Part shown: positions 34,714 through 44,300 of the stretch, in pieces
How the letters are laid out: each line of letters opens with the position of its first letter
How positions within the stretch are numbered: position 1 is the first letter of the stretch
Source of the DNA: JBCCCJ01 sp039029315
GTDB taxonomy: Bacteria; Bacteroidota; Bacteroidia; J057
NCBI GenBank assembly: GCA_039029315.1
Contig: JBCCGK010000022.1
Location: 1 to 64,000 of the forward strand
Direction: 5' to 3'
DNA length: 64,000 nt
Notes under the pieces: generated by a model
Told to the model about the DNA's origin: nothing
Database searches by the model: none
The model's input: only the letters and a program-made list of their open reading frames with translations
Program-made: the position numbers and the translations under genes

Positions 34714-34780
34714 TAGGCATAAGGGGCATAAGGGGCATAAGGGGCATAAGGGGCATAAGGGGCATAAGGGGCATAAGGGA
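34714..34780 (+). repeat. 9-base tandem repeat, seven copies of GGGGCATAA
   Basis: The C of the unit falls at 34718, 34727, 34736, 34745, 34754, 34763 and 34772, an exact period of 9, followed by a decayed unit. It lies 13 bases upstream of the ABC ATPase start codon, so copy number could change distance to the promoter or translation signals. The reading frame HKGHKG across it is an artefact. Confidence 0.9.
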
Positions 34781-34797
34781 AATAGGGGTGAGTTGAG

Positions 34798-35253
34798 TTA
34801 TTTCTTTTCCAGAAGTAATTTTTGGATATATTTGATATAGCCGTTGAGGGTTACTTTAGCTTTTTCTAAGAGGTCTACTCCTTTTTCGAATAACTCAGGC
34901 TTAATGAACTCAAAGTCAAGGCAAGAGATCAGGATGTCCTTCAGTTCATAGATGGAACCTCTTGAAATCCGATAGAATTGAATGGCTTCTCTATGATGAA
35001 ATCTGCCATATCCTTCTGCAATATTTTGGGTCGTACTAGTTGCCGCTCTTCGGATTTGAGTATTCATGGCATATCATTCCTCAACAGGTAACAAGGGAAT
35101 AATTTCTTTGTAAAAGAAGATTTTAACCTCTCGACACCTCTGCCATGCTGCTAAGGATACAAAGTCCCTCTGCTTCAAGTAGTCCTGATAAGGCTCTTCC
35201 AGCAGCTCGTTTGTCTCATGCAACTGAGAAGTATCTATATATTCGTGTTCCAT
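34798..35253 (-). pseudogene. Four-helix-bundle (rRNA IVS-type) protein, broken by an in-frame TGA
   Basis: The frame opens at ATG 35253 (MEHEYIDTSQLHETNELLEE) and runs 59 codons to TGA at 35074-35076. It then continues in the same frame as YAMNTQIRRAATSTTQNI, AEGYGRFHHREAIQFYRISR and so on to 34798. QIRRAA..NIAEGYGR is the hallmark of the four-helix-bundle family (TIGR02436 type), and the part before the stop (AAWQRCREVKIFFYKEIIPL) is the family's first helix. So one 151-residue protein is split by a single stop, probably from an Arg or Gly codon. A restart at ATG 35067 would give 89 residues missing helix 1. Function of the family is unknown. Confidence 0.88.
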
Positions 35254-35310
35254 AATTATTTATTATTCTTTTCATACCAACAATCGTACTTTATTCCCCC
35301 TATTCCCCCA

Positions 35311-36453
35311 TCAATGATTGTAAACCAACATGATCTGTATGCCTTTTCCAGAAAAAGGATTAACAAGATCATTCTGCTGGGGAAGTTGAGTACTGGTCGG
35401 GTTCCAATATGCCAGGGCATAGAGGGTGATGTGATCAAAACTCCGCTGCCAGTTCAGGAAACTGAATAGACTGTTGCTACTCCAGTCATAGTACAGAACG
35501 CTGCTAATATTGTCAAACAGACCCAATGGGTAGGTCATACTCACCACTGAAAGTGTACTGGGTTGCTCAAACGCAAAAGGACGTTGGTCATAGGCAATGA
35601 TGAGTTGTTCCGCAACCACAGTTAAGCCATTGCCTAGTCCGAAAGTATAATCTGTCCCGAGATTGAACAGCGCCTGACTAGGAACTAAGCCTAACCCCTG
35701 TTGCTTTTGAATCCAGGAAGCTTCTGCCCATAAGCCCACGACCCAATCCCATTTGACATCAAAGCCAATGCGATGTTCAGGAATCTGTATGATACCCAAT
35801 GTGTCTATGCTAAGCAATCGGGGATCGGCCATCCGATGGTGGTAGGTGAGCCCCAATTCTCCTGACGAAATCGGAACCTGAACACGTCCACCCAGTTCTG
35901 GCCGTTTTTTATCAGTTCCTATGAGTTCCCAGCCTTTGCGTTGTTCATTGCCATACAAGGCCCAGACCCAGACATTGGCATTGTTGAGGAAATAGTATCT
36001 CCCCAAAGCTCCCCAGACGCCATTGGTCAGCTGAAGTGGATCACGCGGATCAATCTGGTCAAACCACATCAATGGTCGAAGCGTAGATGCTGATCCAAAA
36101 TTGATCTTCTGAAGGCCTAATCGTAGCTCCAGTTGTTGGGTTGAATAGCGCATCCAGGCACGATATGGACTGATATTCCCATCAGTCATAGCCGTATCAA
36201 AAGGATGAAACCCCATAGATCCTACAATATTGGCTGATACTTCCATATCAAAAAAGGAAGTATCCTTTTTCCCTGTCTGAAAACTGAATTCCGGGATGTA
36301 TCGACTCCCCACCCATAGATTCAAGTCATGTCCATCCCGGTAATTCGCCCAAGTCGTGAGTTGTCCAGAAAGCTGAGACTTGCGTTGCGCAAATGTCTGA
36401 TCCAGAGACAAGAGCACGAAGAAGGTGAGAAGGAAAAAGGACAAGGATTTCAT
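35311..36453 (-). CDS. Outer-membrane beta-barrel protein
   Basis: 380 residues with a signal peptide (MKSLSFFLLTFFVLLSLDQ, TFAQ). The rest is made of alternating amphipathic beta strands (QLSGQLTTWANYRDGHDLNL, WMRYSTQQLELRLGLQKI, FDVKWDWVVGLWAEASWI, FGLGNGLTVVAEQLIIAYD), as in porin-like barrels. I do not recognise a named family. It lies 13 bases after the TetR gene and in the same direction as the ABC transporter, so it is probably the outer-membrane member of that export system or one of its clients. Confidence 0.8.
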   Translation of the reverse strand: MKSLSFFLLTFFVLLSLDQTFAQRKSQLSGQLTTWANYRDGHDLNLWVGSRYIPEFSFQTGKKDTSFFDMEVSANIVGSMGFHPFDTAMTDGNISPYRAWMRYSTQQLELRLGLQKINFGSASTLRPLMWFDQIDPRDPLQLTNGVWGALGRYYFLNNANVWVWALYGNEQRKGWELIGTDKKRPELGGRVQVPISSGELGLTYHHRMADPRLLSIDTLGIIQIPEHRIGFDVKWDWVVGLWAEASWIQKQQGLGLVPSQALFNLGTDYTFGLGNGLTVVAEQLIIAYDQRPFAFEQPSTLSVVSMTYPLGLFDNISSVLYYDWSSNSLFSFLNWQRSFDHITLYALAYWNPTSTQLPQQNDLVNPFSGKGIQIMLVYNH

Positions 36454-36465
36454 GAGGGTAAAAGG

Positions 36466-37044
36466 TTATTCTCTTGGAAAAAGGCCATAAAAGAAAAAGT
36501 TGAACAGTTCCATGATCCGATCGTTTGGGGTCTCATAGACGCCATCAAGTGCAGGATCCACCAGCATTTCACTCATCTTATTTTGGAAATACAGAATAAA
36601 GGCTGGATTGACATCTTTTCTGATTTCCCCATCCTTTTGTGCTTGGATATAAAAACCCATGATTTCAGCCAATGCCTTCTTGGATAATTCTTCCAGATAG
36701 GGTTGAAGTCCCAATTCAGGATTTTTGTATATATCCATGATCAATTCTTGCTTAATATCCTTGGTTCCTTCAAACTTCAGAATGGCTGATTGTTTGATTT
36801 TCTCCTTAAAGGGAATATCCTGATTCATGATATCGCGAAACTTCTGCATGGCCTCTTTGGTGTCGGCCTCCAGTGCTTTTTTTGCTAAATCAACCTTGCT
36901 GTCAAACATTCGATAAAAGGTCATTTTGCTCACTTTTGATTCTCGACAGATCTCTGTGACTGTTACTCGACTGATCCCGTGTTTCCAGAATAATTGTTTG
37001 CCTGTCTTAAGAAGCAATTGATATTTGGGTGAAGTTGAGGACAT
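36466..37044 (-). CDS. TetR family transcriptional regulator
   Basis: 192 residues. The N-terminal helix-turn-helix is clear: TGKQLFWKHGISRVTVTEI, then CRESKVSKMTFYRMFDSKVD, residues 13-52. The C-terminal ligand domain is helical with no recognisable specificity (AEIMGFYIQAQKDGEIRKDV). It is the first gene of the leftward operon with the outer-membrane protein and ABC transporter and probably represses it. Just upstream of its ATG four GTTAC/GTAAC sites form a symmetric array (37047-37121), a good operator candidate. Confidence 0.93.
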   Translation of the reverse strand: MSSTSPKYQLLLKTGKQLFWKHGISRVTVTEICRESKVSKMTFYRMFDSKVDLAKKALEADTKEAMQKFRDIMNQDIPFKEKIKQSAILKFEGTKDIKQELIMDIYKNPELGLQPYLEELSKKALAEIMGFYIQAQKDGEIRKDVNPAFILYFQNKMSEMLVDPALDGVYETPNDRIMELFNFFFYGLFPRE

Positions 37045-37046
37045 GT

Positions 37047-37121
37047 GTTACATATTACGACATAATGTTACGAATGTTTCTTAATTATTACAAATTAGTA
37101 ACATATTTTCTGATAAGTAAC
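37047..37121. promoter_or_regulatory. Symmetric GTTAC/GTAAC array, candidate TetR operator
   Basis: GTTAC occurs at 37047-37051 and 37067-37071; its complement GTAAC at 37098-37102 and 37117-37121. Spacings of 20, 31 and 19 make two nested inverted pairs with a common centre. The array begins two bases upstream of the tetR ATG. The remaining 194 bases to the divergent kinase gene show no other clear signal. Confidence 0.55.
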
Positions 37122-37315
37122 TCATCGGGTGAAAGATCAGAGAATCTTTTTTTTTCCAGAGCTGAAAAGTATGATGACCACAAAAAATTCTGTATCTTAA
37201 TCAAAGGGAAATGGCGCATCAGAATGTACTCTCTTTTTTTTCTCCCATATTGTTGATTAAGTACACACACTAACTGTGTGAAAAACGTACGCCCACGCCC
37301 TAATAACACAACCAT

Positions 37316-39025
37316 ATGAAACGGAAGAGCTCTCCACATGGAAGAATTCGGCGATTTGCTGAAATGTTGGATGTCGATGTAGAAGATTTGGAGATAGGCC
37401 ATAATCAGTTTTGGAAAGTCAAGCATCAAAATGATGGATCCCCAATAATCATCCTGGAGGTAGATAGTGATTTGTCTGTTTTAGGTCTATCTGCTTCATA
37501 TTTGGGTAAAGCATCTGCTGATATCATCGGAAAGTCTATTTTTGATCTGATCCCTGAAGATCCTGAAGGATTAAGCAGGAAACTGTTGTTAGATGTTCTG
37601 AAAACAGGCCGACAGGCAGAATTTGAACACGCCTTCCAAAATGATGAAGGACAGATTGAGCATAATGAGATGCTCGTTGAGCGAAGCCATGGAGAAGAGC
37701 TTGTTTTGCGATTCACCATACGAGGGATGAGTTATTACAAAAAAATTGAACAGGCACTTCGATACAGAATCAATTTTGAAAACCTCCTGGGTAGAGTTTC
37801 TGCTTATTTTATCAACCTCAGCTATGAGGATATTGATGAAGGCATCACATCTGCTTTAGGCGAGATCTGTCAATTTTCAGGCCTGGACAGAAGCTTTGTG
37901 GTCCTGTTTTCGGAAGACCAACTGTCTTCTTCTATTCATTATGAATGGGTGCAAGAAGGGATTCCTCCCATTTTTAATGATATTCAGAATCTCCCCACAA
38001 GTCTGATTCCATGGCTATTCCAGGATTTGCTTTCGGGTAAGTATGTAGCAGTAAATGATGAACAGAAATTGCCTGATGGAAGTGAGGCCCTGGAGCAAAT
38101 GATGCAAAACCTGGGTACTCGTTCTTTTTTGCATGTTCCTATGTTTTGGCAGGGAGTTGTCATCGGCTTCATCGGATTTGATTCAATGACTATGACCATC
38201 AATTGGGGAGAGGATCTGATTAAACTTTTGCGCTTTGTCGGGGAGATGATTGCCAATCTCTTGCAACGAAAACATTCTGAACAACATATTCGGCAACTAA
38301 ATCAGGATTTGGAATCGCGCGTGTTGAAACGAACAAAAGAGTTGGATCAGGCCAATAAGGAACTTGAAGCATTTTCCTACTCCATCTCTCACGATTTGCG
38401 TTCACCCTTGAGACAAATTGGAAGTTTTGCGGGTTTGTTAAAGCGATCGACTGGCAAAGATTTATCCGATCGAAATCAGGAATTCCTGGATCTAATCATT
38501 GATTCTGCCAAGAAGATGGACCAACTCATCACAGATCTTCTGACATTCTCAAAACTGGATCGAGCAGTGCTGAATATGGAAAAAGTTGAGCTGAAACAAG
38601 TAGTGGGGGAAGTCGTTAACAGTCTGATCTATTCGACCAGAGATCGGACGGTAGAATGGAGCATTGGCGACCTCCCAGCCTGCCAGGGAGACTATGTTCT
38701 GATTCGGCAGGCCATGATGAATCTGATAGAAAATGCCCTGAAGTATACAAGGGGAAAAGCGCATGCCAAAATCCAGATTGACCTATTTGAGCGAACCACA
38801 GATTCCTTCACCATCTTTGTGCAGGACAATGGCGTAGGCTTCGATATGCAAGTGAAGGAAGAAATTTTTGGTGTATTCAAACGCTTACATCCTTCTGCCG
38901 ATTTTGAGGGAACAGGCATAGGCTTGGCGATTGTCAAACGAATCCTAACCCGCCATCATGCCAAGGTTTGGGTTGAGGCTGAAGTAGACAAAGGTGCTTG
39001 CTTTTATATCCAATTTCCCGCTTGA
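37316..39025 (+). CDS. PAS/GAF sensor histidine kinase
   Basis: 569 residues, soluble (no membrane span). A basic N-terminal tail is followed by a PAS domain (about 40-150: LGLSASYLGKASADIIGKSI) and a GAF domain (about 165-315). A short coiled coil leads to HisKA with FSYSISHDLRSPLRQIGSFA near residue 360. The ATPase domain has FVQDNGVGFDMQVKEEIFGV and GTGIGLAIVKRIL. There is no receiver domain and no adjacent response regulator gene, so its partner is encoded elsewhere. Start at ATG 37316. It is divergent from tetR. Confidence 0.94.
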   Translation: MKRKSSPHGRIRRFAEMLDVDVEDLEIGHNQFWKVKHQNDGSPIIILEVDSDLSVLGLSASYLGKASADIIGKSIFDLIPEDPEGLSRKLLLDVLKTGRQAEFEHAFQNDEGQIEHNEMLVERSHGEELVLRFTIRGMSYYKKIEQALRYRINFENLLGRVSAYFINLSYEDIDEGITSALGEICQFSGLDRSFVVLFSEDQLSSSIHYEWVQEGIPPIFNDIQNLPTSLIPWLFQDLLSGKYVAVNDEQKLPDGSEALEQMMQNLGTRSFLHVPMFWQGVVIGFIGFDSMTMTINWGEDLIKLLRFVGEMIANLLQRKHSEQHIRQLNQDLESRVLKRTKELDQANKELEAFSYSISHDLRSPLRQIGSFAGLLKRSTGKDLSDRNQEFLDLIIDSAKKMDQLITDLLTFSKLDRAVLNMEKVELKQVVGEVVNSLIYSTRDRTVEWSIGDLPACQGDYVLIRQAMMNLIENALKYTRGKAHAKIQIDLFERTTDSFTIFVQDNGVGFDMQVKEEIFGVFKRLHPSADFEGTGIGLAIVKRILTRHHAKVWVEAEVDKGACFYIQFPA

Positions 39026-39032
39026 TGGTCTG

Positions 39033-39869
39033 TTATTTCTTCGAGCGAATGATTTGCTTCACATGTGTCAGGAGAATATGATGTGCAGGGACTGCCATAC
39101 CCCCATGATTGTATCCATCCAATTCATAGAGGTAGGTTTCGGGATGGCCTACCACTTTCATCATGCGCATCATATAAGCATTTTCCTCATAACGACCCAG
39201 TAATTCCTGTTCCCGATCTCCAGTTATGATGATATAAGGAGGTGCATCTTGACGGATATGATAGAGAGGAGCCATTTCATCCAGGATGGGTTGTTTGCCA
39301 TCAATTCCCCGTTCTGATCGGACCGTGAAATGCGTAATGGCATGTCCGCTATAGGGAATCAAGCCCGCAATCTTGTCTGCATCAATATCAAATGCCTCAA
39401 GATATTGTTTGTCTAGGCCTATCATGCTGCTCAGGTATCCACCAGCAGAATGTCCTGAAACAAATATCAGATTCGGATCTCCCCCATATTCCTCGATATG
39501 GCGAAACACCCAGGCAACGGAGGCAGCTGCGTCCTCAATATAAGCGGGAGATTTTACCTTGGGACTTAGTCGATAGTTGACTGCTACGACTGCGATTCCT
39601 TTTTCCTGTAATTCTTGTGGAATGAACTTGTTTCCTGCGCGAATCCCGCCTCCATGAAACCAGACTACAGTAGCAAATCCAGGCTGATGATCAGGGTAGT
39701 ACAGATCCAGTTTGCAACGTTCTTTCATATAATCTGTCAGCAGCCCGTCTGCGGCATCACGGTAGAGAATATCACTGATGGTTTGATATGAGGTCGCCTC
39801 GAAAGGGTTTTGAGCGGTTGTCAGAACAAAGAAAGACAAGAAGAAAGGGAGGAGTAAGTAGTTTTTCAT
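39033..39869 (-). CDS. Exported alpha/beta hydrolase (esterase)
   Basis: 278 residues from the ATG at 39869 (MKNYLLLPFFLSFFVLTTAQ signal). It is an esterase/lipase of the BD-FAE/HSL type: oxyanion motif WFHGGGIRAG, nucleophile elbow GHSAGGY, acid in IIITGDREQEL and His in GYNHGGMAVP. The substrate is unknown; an acyl ester of a sugar or a carboxylic ester is likely. It lies 17 bases after the small type IX cargo gene in the same direction. Its stop is 7 bases from the kinase stop, so the two genes converge. Confidence 0.92.
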   Translation of the reverse strand: MKNYLLLPFFLSFFVLTTAQNPFEATSYQTISDILYRDAADGLLTDYMKERCKLDLYYPDHQPGFATVVWFHGGGIRAGNKFIPQELQEKGIAVVAVNYRLSPKVKSPAYIEDAAASVAWVFRHIEEYGGDPNLIFVSGHSAGGYLSSMIGLDKQYLEAFDIDADKIAGLIPYSGHAITHFTVRSERGIDGKQPILDEMAPLYHIRQDAPPYIIITGDREQELLGRYEENAYMMRMMKVVGHPETYLYELDGYNHGGMAVPAHHILLTHVKQIIRSKK

Positions 39870-39885
39870 CCTCTCAATTAAGGAT

Positions 39886-40332
39886 TTATTGAATCCAAAT
39901 GCCAGAACTGACTTGTCCTGATTCCCAATTGAGGAGGAGATGAAAAACACCTGTTGGCAGAGGAGAGATATCTACTTTCCATTGTTGATATCCTTCCATT
40001 TGATAACCAAGTGCTTGTTTGAACACCTCCTGCCCAACAGAATTGTAACATCTAAGATGGACAAGAGAAGAATGTGGTAGATTTATTTCCAACCAAATAT
40101 GATCTGATGCGGGATTCGGAAAGGTCTTGAGGTCAATCGACTGCCCAGGCTTGGACAATTCTTTGATCCCGGCAGCATAATGAAATTCATCCTCCCCAAT
40201 ATCCACCTTCCCTTCATGAATCCGGGAGTTCCCATTCTCTCCATTCGAGCCAACATAATAGGATTGGCCGAGCAACGGAGCGCATATACAACTGAGTGCG
40301 AGAAGAATGAAAGGCTGGAGAGAAGTCATCAT
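39886..40332 (-). CDS. Small secreted protein with type IX sorting domain
   Basis: 148 residues from the ATG at 40332 (MMTSLQPFILLALSCICAPL signal). After cleavage near LLGQ only about 45 residues precede a type A sorting domain: FPNPASDHIWLEINLP, YNSVGQEVFKQALGYQM, SPLPTGVFHLLLNW. So it is almost only a secretion tail, with a short segment (YYVGSNGENGNSRIHEGKV) of unknown role. It may be a remnant of a larger cargo protein or a small surface peptide. The frame is open to 40479, but only the inner start gives a signal peptide. The esterase gene follows. Confidence 0.8.
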   Translation of the reverse strand: MMTSLQPFILLALSCICAPLLGQSYYVGSNGENGNSRIHEGKVDIGEDEFHYAAGIKELSKPGQSIDLKTFPNPASDHIWLEINLPHSSLVHLRCYNSVGQEVFKQALGYQMEGYQQWKVDISPLPTGVFHLLLNWESGQVSSGIWIQ

Positions 40333-40479
40333 GGGAAAAATGTTAATGATACAAGGACTGTTGTATCTTATTTCGCGCGACTTTCCCTCCAAAACGATCA
40401 TTGGATTGAAAAAGATTGAGGGGGGTTGCCTGTTGAGTCTGATCAGATGAGAGACAAACCACGCCCAAACCGAATTCAT

Positions 40480-41208
40480 CTAGAGATGGATTGCTGCCTG
40501 AAAATCCTGGAATGTGAATCCATTTCGATGGAACTCATAGCCGACTTCTTCCATGGGGCGTTTTGAAAAATCGATTGGCTGCTGGACTTTATAAAATACT
40601 TCTCGATTACATAATAGCTCCATATAATCAGGAGCTGATCGTTGAAGCCCCTCAAAATGTCGAAATTGACTGGCATGGGTCGCCAGGACGTCTCGCTTCA
40701 ATTGTGCCTCTTCATCAGATAGGGGAACGCTCAAAAAATCTGTGCGGGAAGCTTTGAATCGTGCGCCCTGCCTTTCCTGAGGTTTGCCATGATAGAGAGG
40801 AAATGTGTAAAAATGGGGAATGTTATTCTTCTTGACGAGTTCAGAGCTACAATAACAGAGGGCATCATGGGCTTCATGGCCTCCTTCATAATCATGGCCA
40901 ATCAGACAATCAGCTTGAAAATCACGACTCAGCTGAACAGCGAGTGATATGAGTTGTTTGAGGTGAGATAAGACATGATGCTCAGGAATGCGAAGAAATC
41001 GAATGTCCTTATCTGTGATCCCACAATGTGCCAGGGAATCCCGTGCTTCTTGTTCTCGTTTTTCTGGAAATCCGGCTCCATCTCCACTCGTGGCATAGAG
41101 GATCAGAAGTCGTTTGCCAGTATGGACCAATCTCCGAATGAGGGCACAGCTGTAAATTTCATCATCGGGGTGAGCAAAGAAAAAACAATAACGATCATAT
41201 GCGTTCAT
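40480..41208 (-). CDS. PIG-L family deacetylase
   Basis: 242 residues. The metal-site signature FFFAHPDDEIYSCALI is at residues 9-24, followed by KRLLILYATSGDG. Further conserved residues appear in GHDYEGGHEAHDALCYCSSE. PIG-L/LmbE enzymes remove N-acetyl groups from GlcNAc-type substrates using zinc; Bacteroidota use some in bacillithiol synthesis, but this one is not clearly BshB, since no bshA neighbour is present. No signal peptide, so cytoplasmic. It starts 109 bases after the end of the large hybrid kinase gene. Confidence 0.92.
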   Translation of the reverse strand: MNAYDRYCFFFAHPDDEIYSCALIRRLVHTGKRLLILYATSGDGAGFPEKREQEARDSLAHCGITDKDIRFLRIPEHHVLSHLKQLISLAVQLSRDFQADCLIGHDYEGGHEAHDALCYCSSELVKKNNIPHFYTFPLYHGKPQERQGARFKASRTDFLSVPLSDEEAQLKRDVLATHASQFRHFEGLQRSAPDYMELLCNREVFYKVQQPIDFSKRPMEEVGYEFHRNGFTFQDFQAAIHL

Positions 41209-41229
41209 CAGCGAATGTATTAGGAAGCT

Positions 41230-41323
41230 GTTTGAAACTGTTTTTTGAGTGAAAAAGAGGCTTGTCAGAACCCAAAATCTGTCCTTTCTCTTTCGAATTC
41301 CAAAAATAAAACAGTTTCTAACT
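41230..41323. repeat. Long imperfect palindrome with GAAACTGTTTT arms
   Basis: The left arm (TTTGAAACTGTTTTTTGAGTG) and the right arm, reverse-complemented (TTAGAAACTGTTTTATTTTTG), pair imperfectly, and inner blocks AAAAAGAGG / CCTTTCTCTTT extend the structure. The right arm covers the stop codon of the 1,415-residue kinase gene (41318-41320). It could act as a terminator for that gene or be a transposon remnant. Confidence 0.6.
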
Positions 41324-44300
41324 CAAAGATCGCTTGAGTTGGACTTGCTTCCAAACAATCTCTATCATTTGGACCAAATCTTTCTTATGAAACGGCTTAC
41401 TGATATAATCGTCCATGCCTGCTTCCAGGCACCTTTCCCTATCTCCTTGCATGGCATTGGCAGTCATCGCCACAATAATAGGCTGGGTCTGTCCTGGAAA
41501 ATCATTCCTGATCCTGCGCGTTGCAGTAAGGCCATCCATGATCGGCATTTGAAGATCCATGAACACCACATCACATGCTTGGGCATTCAAGTGATCAAGG
41601 GCAAGCTGACCATTTTCGGCAATGGAGACCTCATATCCCAGCTTGTGGAACATCCGCTTCGCCACTTTTTGATTGACGAGATTGTCCTCAACAATCAAGA
41701 TATGGATGGGATATGAGGAAATGACTTCTTGTCCCTGCTCAGAAGAATCAAAGGTCGGATGGATTGTTGCGTCAGCTGTCAGGGCTTTGAGCATGGATTT
41801 GAGGAGAACAGCTTGCTTGGAGGGCTTGGAAAGAACTTCTTGAAAAATTCCCAACCGACGCATCTTTGGCACATCTCCAATAGAGGTCAACAAAATGATC
41901 GGAGGGGTATTATCTGGATATTTGGCACGAATTTCCTCTGTTAATTGCCTGCCATCCATGACCGGCATTTGCATATCCATTAAGATGAGTTCAGGCAACC
42001 CTGATTGAAGTAGATAGTCTGCTTCTACCGCAGAAGAAGCCAGGAGAGGAATCATTTGCCATTGCTCTAGCTGGTAGCGCAGGATCTTCCTGTTGATCGG
42101 ATGATCGTCTACTACCAGGACTTTTTTTCCCTTGAGGTCTGCTTCAGGGAGGAGGATTTGTTTGCTTTCCACACTATCTGAGACCTTCGCCCGAATCTGG
42201 AAAAAGAAAGTTGTGCCTGTGCCGATTGTACTTTCCAGGGTCATTTGGCCGCCCATCAGTTTGACCAATTGAGCTGAGATAGCAAGTCCTAATCCAGTTC
42301 CACCATATTTTCTGGTAGTAGAAGCATCCACTTGGGTGAACGCATCAAACAAGGTGGGAATCTTGTCCGCTGGAATTCCAATACCCGTGTCCTGAACCTT
42401 AAAGTGGATGACGATCTCCTGCATGGCTTCGGCTTTGGTATTCATTCCTTCTTCCAGCCCAATGTGAACGAAGACTCCTCCTTTTTGGGTAAACTTGATG
42501 GCATTGTTGATCAGGTTGATCAGAATCTGTTTCAGACGGGTTACATCTCCGATAATCTGATCTGGCACCATGGATTCAATCAGGTAATTGAGATCAAGCG
42601 ATTTGGAAGAGGATTTTGGGGCAAAGATATCCATGACCTCCTCGATACATTCTCGTAAGTGGAAGGCATGTTGCTCCACTTCAAGTTTGCCAGATTCGAT
42701 TTTGGAAAAATCCAGAATATCGTTGATGATATTCAGCAAGCTATCGGCACTCTTGTGGATGGTGTTTACATAATCTTGTTGTTCATCTGACAGTCGGGTT
42801 TCTCCCAGAAGTTCTGACATACCAATGACACCATTCATGGGGGTGCGGATCTCATGACTCATATTGGCCAGGAATTCGCTTTTGGCCTTGCTGGCAGAAG
42901 TAGCAGCCTTGGAAGCGATTTCGAGATCTTCAGTTCGTTGAACGACCAATTCTTCTAGTCGCTTTTTGTCGCGGTTCACCATTCGCATTCTCAGAAAATA
43001 GAGAAGGTAAAGCAGGAGAATCAGACTGATGACTATTAGGGCCCGAAACCAGAATGTCTGCCAGAAGGGAGGGGAAATATGTATCTCCAGTGTTACTGGT
43101 TTTTCATTCCATATGCCATCATGGTTGCTGACTTTTACCTGGAAAAGATAGGTGCCTGGATCGAGATTTGTATAGGTGGCCATACTCTGATTCCCGACTT
43201 CATTCCAGTCCTTTTCGAATCCCTCCAACCGGTAGGCATATTGAAGATGGTGAGGTAAGGTGAAATATACCCCTGAAAATTCAAGGGTAAGCACGCTGTG
43301 CCGATGTGTCAGGTTAAGGGAAGAGAGTGTGCTAAGGTCTTTTGGCAAAATTACGCTTCGTTCCTCTGGATCTGTTTGCCCTACCTGGATCAGATTATTG
43401 AGGATTTTGAGTCCGGTGATTCGGGGGTGGGGGAGTTGGTCAGAAGGACGAATGCTTAGAGGATCAAATTGAATGTAGCCATTTCGGCTCCCGAACAGAA
43501 ACTGTCCTTGTTCACTCACTGCGACTACTCCGTCCTGAAAAGCAAAATCTGGCAATCCGTCTTCCAGGTCATAATTCTCAATGTATCTGGTAGTTGGATC
43601 AAACTGCGTGAGTCCTAATTTTGTACTGATCCATAGCTGACGATTTTGATCTACGAGAATGCCAGCGATTTGGACATTGTTGATGCCTGTTTCACTACCA
43701 TACTTGTCGATCTGGCCAGTTTGTGGAGTCAAAAATGCAAATCCATTTCCCGTTCCAATCCACATCCCGGATTCATCTGCTTGGAGTGTGGTTACATGAT
43801 TATTTGGCAAAGATTGCTTGGGGTTGGATGGGTCATATATGACATGCGAGAAGATGCCTGTGCCTGCTTCGGAAATCAGGCGATTGAGCCCAAGGCCAGC
43901 AGTGCCAATCCAGAGCTGTCCTTGATTGTCCTGGGTAATGGCAGTGATATGATTATGACTCAGACTGAGCGAATCATCTTCCTGATGTTGAAACAATCGC
44001 GCCTCACGAGTATCTGGTTGATAGGCAATCAATCCAAATTTCGTCCCCAACCAGAGCTTATTCCGGGATGCGCGATAGATATACTCGATCGGCAGAGGAG
44101 TACTGGGAATCAGTGGAGTTCCTCCGATCTTGAAGGGATGGTGTGTGAGTTGTTTTGTGTGTCTATCCAGGTAGCAAAGTCCCTTGCCAGTTCCAATCCA
44201 GCAACCCGCTTTCCCATCAGAAGCAAAACTGAGAATCTGATTGCAAGGAAGCTGATTGTCAGAGGCAGAGTTGGCGTGAAAGACAGTATGTTGATTACTG

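Noticed and set aside
34616..34840. A + strand frame with HKGHKGHKG repeats
   Set aside because: It only translates the 9-base tandem repeat and lies opposite the ABC ATPase start.
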